Shown here piece after piece: positions 36,182-39,176 of a stretch of DNA of 39,176 bases. The position numbers were made by a program, and so were the translations under genes. Origin of the DNA: a virus; the IMG/VR virus record IMGVR_UViG_3300025087_000189, positions 1-39,176 of that record, one strand, 5' to 3'. Positions within the stretch are counted from its first letter, which is position 1. Every line of letters starts with the position of its first letter. The notes beneath the pieces are model-generated. The model saw nothing but the letters and a program-made list of their open reading frames with translations, ran no database searches and was not told the DNA's origin.

Positions 36182-36369
36182 CGCATGTGCTCCCGATACG
36201 CCTGGCAGCCATCGCAGTCTTCATCATGGTAGCAGGCATTCTCTGAGACCATGACGGGGACATCATGGACGTTGCATGAAGGGCATTTCCCTATTGTCCA
36301 CTTGTGCTTCTTTCCGCACGCGTTACAAGGCTCTAGCCAAACAGGCGAATGTACGACTTGCTCAGTCAT
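36178..36369 (-). CDS. Small multi-cysteine zinc protein
   Basis: A 63-residue protein. 'CNACGKKHKWTIGKCPSC' is a zinc ribbon and 'ACYHDEDCDGCQAYREH' adds further Cys/His. Its start lies in the linker repeat (36362-36390), which supplies GGGGAGGTG before ATG 36369. The stop overlaps the next gene as ATGA. Confidence 0.6.
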   Translation of the reverse strand: MTEQVVHSPVWLEPCNACGKKHKWTIGKCPSCNVHDVPVMVSENACYHDEDCDGCQAYREHMR

Positions 36370-36390
36370 GCTTCACCTCCCCTGCGGCGC
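36362..36390 (-). repeat. Repeated gene-junction linker, site 5 (opposite strand)
   Basis: On the minus strand it carries the same core (GCCGCAGGGGAGGTGAAGC then ATGACTGA) as the early operon on the + strand. Here the upstream gene passes through it in a different reading frame (...TAPQGR stop), so DNA and not peptide is conserved. Confidence 0.75.
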
Positions 36391-37182
36391 AGTCTGCGCC
36401 AATATGGGGAACCGCTGGATACGCAGTTCTGCCGGCCACGCCTCCGGGTGCGCCCGTTTGTCGGGATGGCCACCCAACTGCTTTACGAACACGGGGACCC
36501 CAGCATCCTCGCATTCGCCGACCAAACTGGCCGCCCATCTGAGGTCCATCGGGCGACAGCCGGGCTGGCTTTCGCCGCCGATGATGACCCAATGGATCCC
36601 GAAGGCCACGGCTTCGTAGCCTCTACCCCATTCCTTCGCCATCGTTCCGAAGAGGCCGAGATCGATCGGGCCCAACAGTGGTTCACAGCTTAGGAATGTC
36701 TGCGTGGCTCTGCTGCTCAGGAGGAGAGGGATCCGCTCGTCCGCACGTTCTTGGTCCTCGACCGAGACGCCGAGCATCACGTTGTCGGCCTCGAGGATCG
36801 CGAGGGGCATAGTGCTCAATCTCTCCGCTCGCTTCGTCAACAGCAACCACGTCAGATTGGGCGTGCAAAGGATCAGCTCCCACAGGCGTTCGCGCTGCGA
36901 CTCCAGCTCCGGCCTGTCCTCCAGGAAGTCGGACATGCTGCCACAAAATACGCGCTTGCTGATTCCAGCCTCTTGCGCCGCCAGGCTCCACAGTACGGGC
37001 TCCCGCCAATGAGCGTCTCCGAAATGACGACGCGGCGCAGTCGGCCCCCAGATGCTAAGTGGCGCCCACCGCTGTGCCAATCTCTCCGCATAGCAATGCT
37101 GGCATCCGGGGGAAACTTTGGTGCAGCCCCACCAGGGATTGAAGGTATGGTCGCACCACGCAATGCCAGTCTTTGCGCCCAT
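36373..37182 (-). CDS. Gp37/Gp68 family protein (DUF5131, radical-SAM-like cysteines)
   Basis: A 269-residue protein starting 'MGAKTGIAWCDHTFNPWWGCTKVSPGCQHCYAERL', the signature of DUF5131, with Cys10 and the Cys20-x6-Cys27-x2-Cys30 set thought to hold an iron-sulfur cluster. Later motifs also fit ('PNLTWLLLTKRAERL', 'VMLGVSVEDQERADERIPLLL', 'FLSCEPLLGPIDLG', 'WVIIGGESQPGCRPMDLRWA', 'PVFVKQLGG'). The family is widespread in phages; its reaction is not known. ATG 37182 is in a TGATG overlap with an HNH-fold gene. Confidence 0.92.
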   Translation of the reverse strand: MGAKTGIAWCDHTFNPWWGCTKVSPGCQHCYAERLAQRWAPLSIWGPTAPRRHFGDAHWREPVLWSLAAQEAGISKRVFCGSMSDFLEDRPELESQRERLWELILCTPNLTWLLLTKRAERLSTMPLAILEADNVMLGVSVEDQERADERIPLLLSSRATQTFLSCEPLLGPIDLGLFGTMAKEWGRGYEAVAFGIHWVIIGGESQPGCRPMDLRWAASLVGECEDAGVPVFVKQLGGHPDKRAHPEAWPAELRIQRFPILAQTAPQGR

Positions 37183-37502
37183 CAGCCCGCCTTCGGGTTC
37201 CGCACGTCCACCCTCCGCGCTCTCTCGGCAAGGCTCTCATAGATCGCGTCCCCCAACTGGTCGCGCACCCAGACATGGAACGTCAGGGGCCACTCGTGGG
37301 CCCAACGGTGACAGAGGAAGCAAAGCGTCAGACAGTTTTGCGGATCCCAGCGGGTCGCCTTGATCCTTCTCGAAAAGACATGGGCCGCGTGCATCGTCCA
37401 GCCCTGTTCCTTCGACCTTCCGCACCGCCGGCACCGCCAACCATCGCGCTCCTTGATTTCTCTGGCAAAGGCCTCGTCCATTTTTGTGGTGGCTATCTTC
37501 AT
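37182..37502 (-). CDS. HNH-fold nuclease-like protein
   Basis: A 106-residue protein: 'RDGWRCRRCGRSKEQGWTMHAAHVFSRRIKATRWDPQNCLTLCFLCHRWAHEWPLTFHVWV'. It has two Cys pairs for zinc, an 'AAHVFSR' His and an Asn in 'PQNCLTL', a pattern shared by phage recombination-type HNH proteins. Unlike the homing enzymes it has no extra DNA-binding domain, so a role in DNA processing is more likely than mobility. ATG 37502 overlaps a tiny upstream frame as ATGA. Confidence 0.75.
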   Translation of the reverse strand: MKIATTKMDEAFAREIKERDGWRCRRCGRSKEQGWTMHAAHVFSRRIKATRWDPQNCLTLCFLCHRWAHEWPLTFHVWVRDQLGDAIYESLAERARRVDVRNPKAG

Positions 37503-37534
37503 GGCCACTCAGCGTCGCAGACGTGGATCTTCAT
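37499..37534 (-). CDS. 11-codon coupling frame
   Basis: MKIHVCDAEWP, chained by ATGA overlaps to the 14-codon frame before it and the HNH-fold gene after it. Probably it carries ribosomes to the next start. A free peptide role is unproven. Confidence 0.25.
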   Translation of the reverse strand: MKIHVCDAEWP

Positions 37535-37575
37535 TGGTCACCAGTCGGCATGCCCGCCTGCGGCACGTCGGGCAT
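37531..37575 (-). CDS. 14-codon coupling frame
   Basis: AAAGGA lies before ATG 37575; the frame reads MPDVPQAGMPTGDQ and ends in ATGA with the 11-codon frame. It is the only good ribosome site upstream of the HNH-fold gene, so it may set translation of that gene. Confidence 0.3.
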   Translation of the reverse strand: MPDVPQAGMPTGDQ

Positions 37576-37614
37576 GGTTTCCTTTCGCACTACAGAAATA
37601 GGCCTCAACACAGC

Positions 37615-37746
37615 CTATTGCCTCGGCACCGCGCCTGGCGTCCCGGAGGGAATCCAGCCATCCTGCTCCCATTGAAGGCATCGGCACAGGCTACATGCGC
37701 CATCGAAGTCATGCGCTACCCGGGGGTGGCTGCAAAGGCAGCTCAC
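37615..37746 (-). CDS. 43-residue zinc micro-protein
   Basis: GTG 37746 overlaps the LuxR-type gene stop as GTGA. 'CLCSHPRVAHDFDGACSLCRCLQW' gives a CxC...H...H...CxxCxC motif. This is the mark of the very small zinc proteins found in many phages of GC-rich hosts. Function is unknown. Confidence 0.6.
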   Translation of the reverse strand: MSCLCSHPRVAHDFDGACSLCRCLQWEQDGWIPSGTPGAVPRQ

Positions 37747-37961
37747 TTCTTCGCCCCTTCTCCCTCGGCTATTTGATTGAGAAAGCACGCGACTGCGCCA
37801 GCTATTGTGTGACAGCCCAGCTTCTCTAGCGCATTATGCCTGTGAGTCTTCACCGTCTCGCGGCTAAGGCACAAACAGAGCGCCGTCTCCTGCATGCTCA
37901 GATCCTCGGCCGCACATCTCACCACCTCGGCTTCGCGTTGTGTGAGTTTGATGGTTCTCAC
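37743..37961 (-). CDS. LuxR-type HTH regulator
   Basis: A 72-residue protein consisting of one GerE/LuxR helix-turn-helix: 'LTQREAEVVRCAAEDLSMQETALCLCLSRETVKTHRHNALEKLGCHTIAGAVACFL'. The 'SRETVKTHRHNALEKL' recognition helix is near consensus. It has no receiver or ligand domain. GTG start in a GTGA overlap with the loader gene. It may regulate late genes further along. Confidence 0.88.
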   Translation of the reverse strand: MRTIKLTQREAEVVRCAAEDLSMQETALCLCLSRETVKTHRHNALEKLGCHTIAGAVACFLNQIAEGEGAKK

Positions 37962-38470
37962 TTCAGCAGCGCCCTTTTTGGACCCGCAAGTCTCAATGCG
38001 AGCTCCCGGACCTGCGGGAGCGTATGCTCCTGTAGATCATTCCGGCGGCGAGCATCATCCATTGCCTCAAAGAAACGTGCTCTATCTGCGATTGCATTCT
38101 CGGAGAGACATAGACGCTGCCAGCCTCCAATCTGTCGGACCGAATTCGTGATCCACGGATGCGAGAACTTCGGCGCACCCATGTAGCCCACACGGCGCAT
38201 TTCCGCACAGATCTCTTCCCATGCCTCAAAGGGCGAGGGAAGGGCTAGGCGATTCGTCCGAATGGCGATTGCCGCATCCCTCAGCTCGGCCAACGTTGGG
38301 AACCACTTGCATTTGCTGATGCAATCCAATGCGGCCGTTTGTAGAAGTTCGTCTGGGAGATCGCTAAGGACGCGGTGGTATACGCTAATCGTTTCCCGCG
38401 TTGCATTGAAATTCGGGTAGGCCGCCCCCAAGACCGCAAAGACCTCCAGAAGCGCCCTCTCAGTCGCCAT
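37958..38470 (-). CDS. Helicase-loader-like replication protein
   Basis: A 170-residue protein with GGAGG 6 nt before ATG 38470, overlapping the initiator by 11 nt. The helical N-terminus ('LLEVFAVLGAAYPNFNATRETISVYHRVLSDLPDELLQTAALDCISKCKWFPTLAELRDAAI') fits the G39P-like loader/inhibitor family, whose members load the host replicative helicase. It directly follows the initiator gene, as in other phages that borrow the host helicase. Confidence 0.65.
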   Translation of the reverse strand: MATERALLEVFAVLGAAYPNFNATRETISVYHRVLSDLPDELLQTAALDCISKCKWFPTLAELRDAAIAIRTNRLALPSPFEAWEEICAEMRRVGYMGAPKFSHPWITNSVRQIGGWQRLCLSENAIADRARFFEAMDDARRRNDLQEHTLPQVRELALRLAGPKRALLK

Positions 38471-39176
38471 GCATGGCCTCCATTTCCGCCTTCGCCTGGC
38501 GGATCGCCGCAAAGGACTTCGGCTCGGGCGCCGGCCTGTCCCGCCTCACGACTCCGATCTGCTCCTGCAAGTCCCAGATGCGTGGCGGTCGCTTCCGATA
38601 CCCCCCAGCCCACCACCACTGCTTGAACAGCACTACCTCCTCCGGCGTGTATGGGGGGGAGGCTTTCATCAGCGCCGACCTGACTTTGCCGACTGACTTC
38701 CCGGCCGTTGCCGCGTCGACTTGGCATACTTCCACAATGGCGTCGAAGAGCAGATCGGGGGGACGGGGGGCGGACGGCGCTTTTAGCCGTCGATGTCTTT
38801 TCTCCTTCGCAGTCTCCTGCTCCTTCTCTTTCTCCTTCTCGGATGGCTCCGGCGGATACGGTATAGAGACGCCATCCGTCGCTGAGGCCCCTACATCTGG
38901 CGGCGTTGTGTCAGAGGCCGCGTAACGCCTCTTGAGGTCGCAATCGGGGATCGCGGCGAGTTCTTTGGCGATCCGGATCTGCACCTTCTCGCTGGCCGTC
39001 TCGTTGTACTTGCGGAGGTTCGGCACCCAGACATAGGGGGCCTCGTAGAACGCCTTGCCTGCCAGAGAGAAACGATGCAACGCCAGAGTGATCGCATCCG
39101 TCCTCAGCCCAGTCTCGAATGCCATCGTCTTCAACGACAGCTCGTACAACCCGCAGAGGGCGGTGCGCTCATTGGA
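38460..39176 (-). CDS. Phage replication initiator (main part; 5' end continues at the left edge)
   Basis: The body and C-terminus of the 275-residue initiator begun at 245 across the join. Here the frame is open to the window end. After the winged-helix part come 'YVWVPNLRKYNETASEKVQIRIAKELAAI', a charged linker (EPSEKEKEKEQETAKEKRHRR), and a C-terminal domain ('DLLFDAIVEVCQVDAATAGKSVGKVRSALMKASPPYTPEEVVLFKQWWWAGGYRKRPPRIWDLQEQI', read in parts). It likely binds the origin, perhaps within the linker region, and passes the host helicase in through the loader encoded next. Confidence 0.75.
   Translation of the reverse strand, partial: SNERTALCGLYELSLKTMAFETGLRTDAITLALHRFSLAGKAFYEAPYVWVPNLRKYNETASEKVQIRIAKELAAIPDCDLKRRYAASDTTPPDVGASATDGVSIPYPPEPSEKEKEKEQETAKEKRHRRLKAPSAPRPPDLLFDAIVEVCQVDAATAGKSVGKVRSALMKASPPYTPEEVVLFKQWWWAGGYRKRPPRIWDLQEQIGVVRRDRPAPEPKSFAAIRQAKAEMEAMHGD
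39051..39176. repeat. 126-bp direct terminal repeat, right copy
   Basis: Identical to 9-134. The upstream base context (…gtagaa) keeps the replication gene open, unlike the left copy, so the right end has the true sequence. Confidence 0.9.

Noticed and set aside
1-39176. tRNA genes, CRISPR arrays, insertion sequences
   Set aside because: I saw no cloverleaf-like set with a T-loop consensus, no regularly spaced repeats and no transposase motifs. The linker copies are irregularly spaced and sit at gene junctions.

Overview
The window is a complete, GC-rich tailed-phage genome (Caudoviricetes, siphovirus-like with an HK97-type head) drawn as a circle opened inside a replication gene. Bases 9-134 and 39051-39176 are identical, and one 275-codon gene reads in frame across that join, so the unit genome is about 39.04 kb once the 126-bp overlap and 8 odd bases at the left end are removed. 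The sequence does not identify the host. GGAGG-type ribosome sites, a sigma70-like pair of promoters and the high GC fit a GC-rich bacterium.

Layout. A divergent switch near 5.2 kb splits the genome. Rightward (+) from it runs an early operon of small genes (5319-9041): Cys-rich and zinc-knuckle proteins, an OB-fold-like DNA-binding candidate and a repeated family of small proteins. It ends in a cluster of hairpins at 9080-9179. Leftward (-) runs almost everything else. First comes a Cro/CI-type regulator (4914-5168), a GIY-YIG endonuclease and a dense set of micro membrane proteins (0.6-3.8 kb) with a SleB-like wall hydrolase candidate. Across the join come the replication initiator and a helicase-loader-like protein. 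A right arm of small regulatory, zinc-binding and accessory genes follows (33.4-38.0 kb). Then come small and large terminase, a portal fused to a MuF-like domain, a block of virion proteins, HK97 prohead protease, major capsid protein, connectors, tail tube, tail chaperones with a probable frameshift, tape measure, tail tip proteins, and a lysis cassette (glycosidase-like endolysin, coiled-coil membrane protein, holin) ending at 9181.

Three things stand out. (1) At least six homing-type endonuclease genes (HNH, AP2-HNH, GIY-YIG) and one more HNH-fold protein sit in 39 kb. One HNH gene appears to have split a small zinc-finger gene and taken over its SSB-like C-terminal tip. (2) Genes are chained by ATGA, GTGA, TTGA, TGATG or TAGTG overlaps, which exposes many proteins of 15-60 residues. 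(3) A repeated ribosome-site/start/stop DNA linker recurs at gene junctions in both arms, in more than one reading frame, and looks like a recombination joint. No integrase, recombinase, DNA polymerase, helicase or tRNA gene was found.
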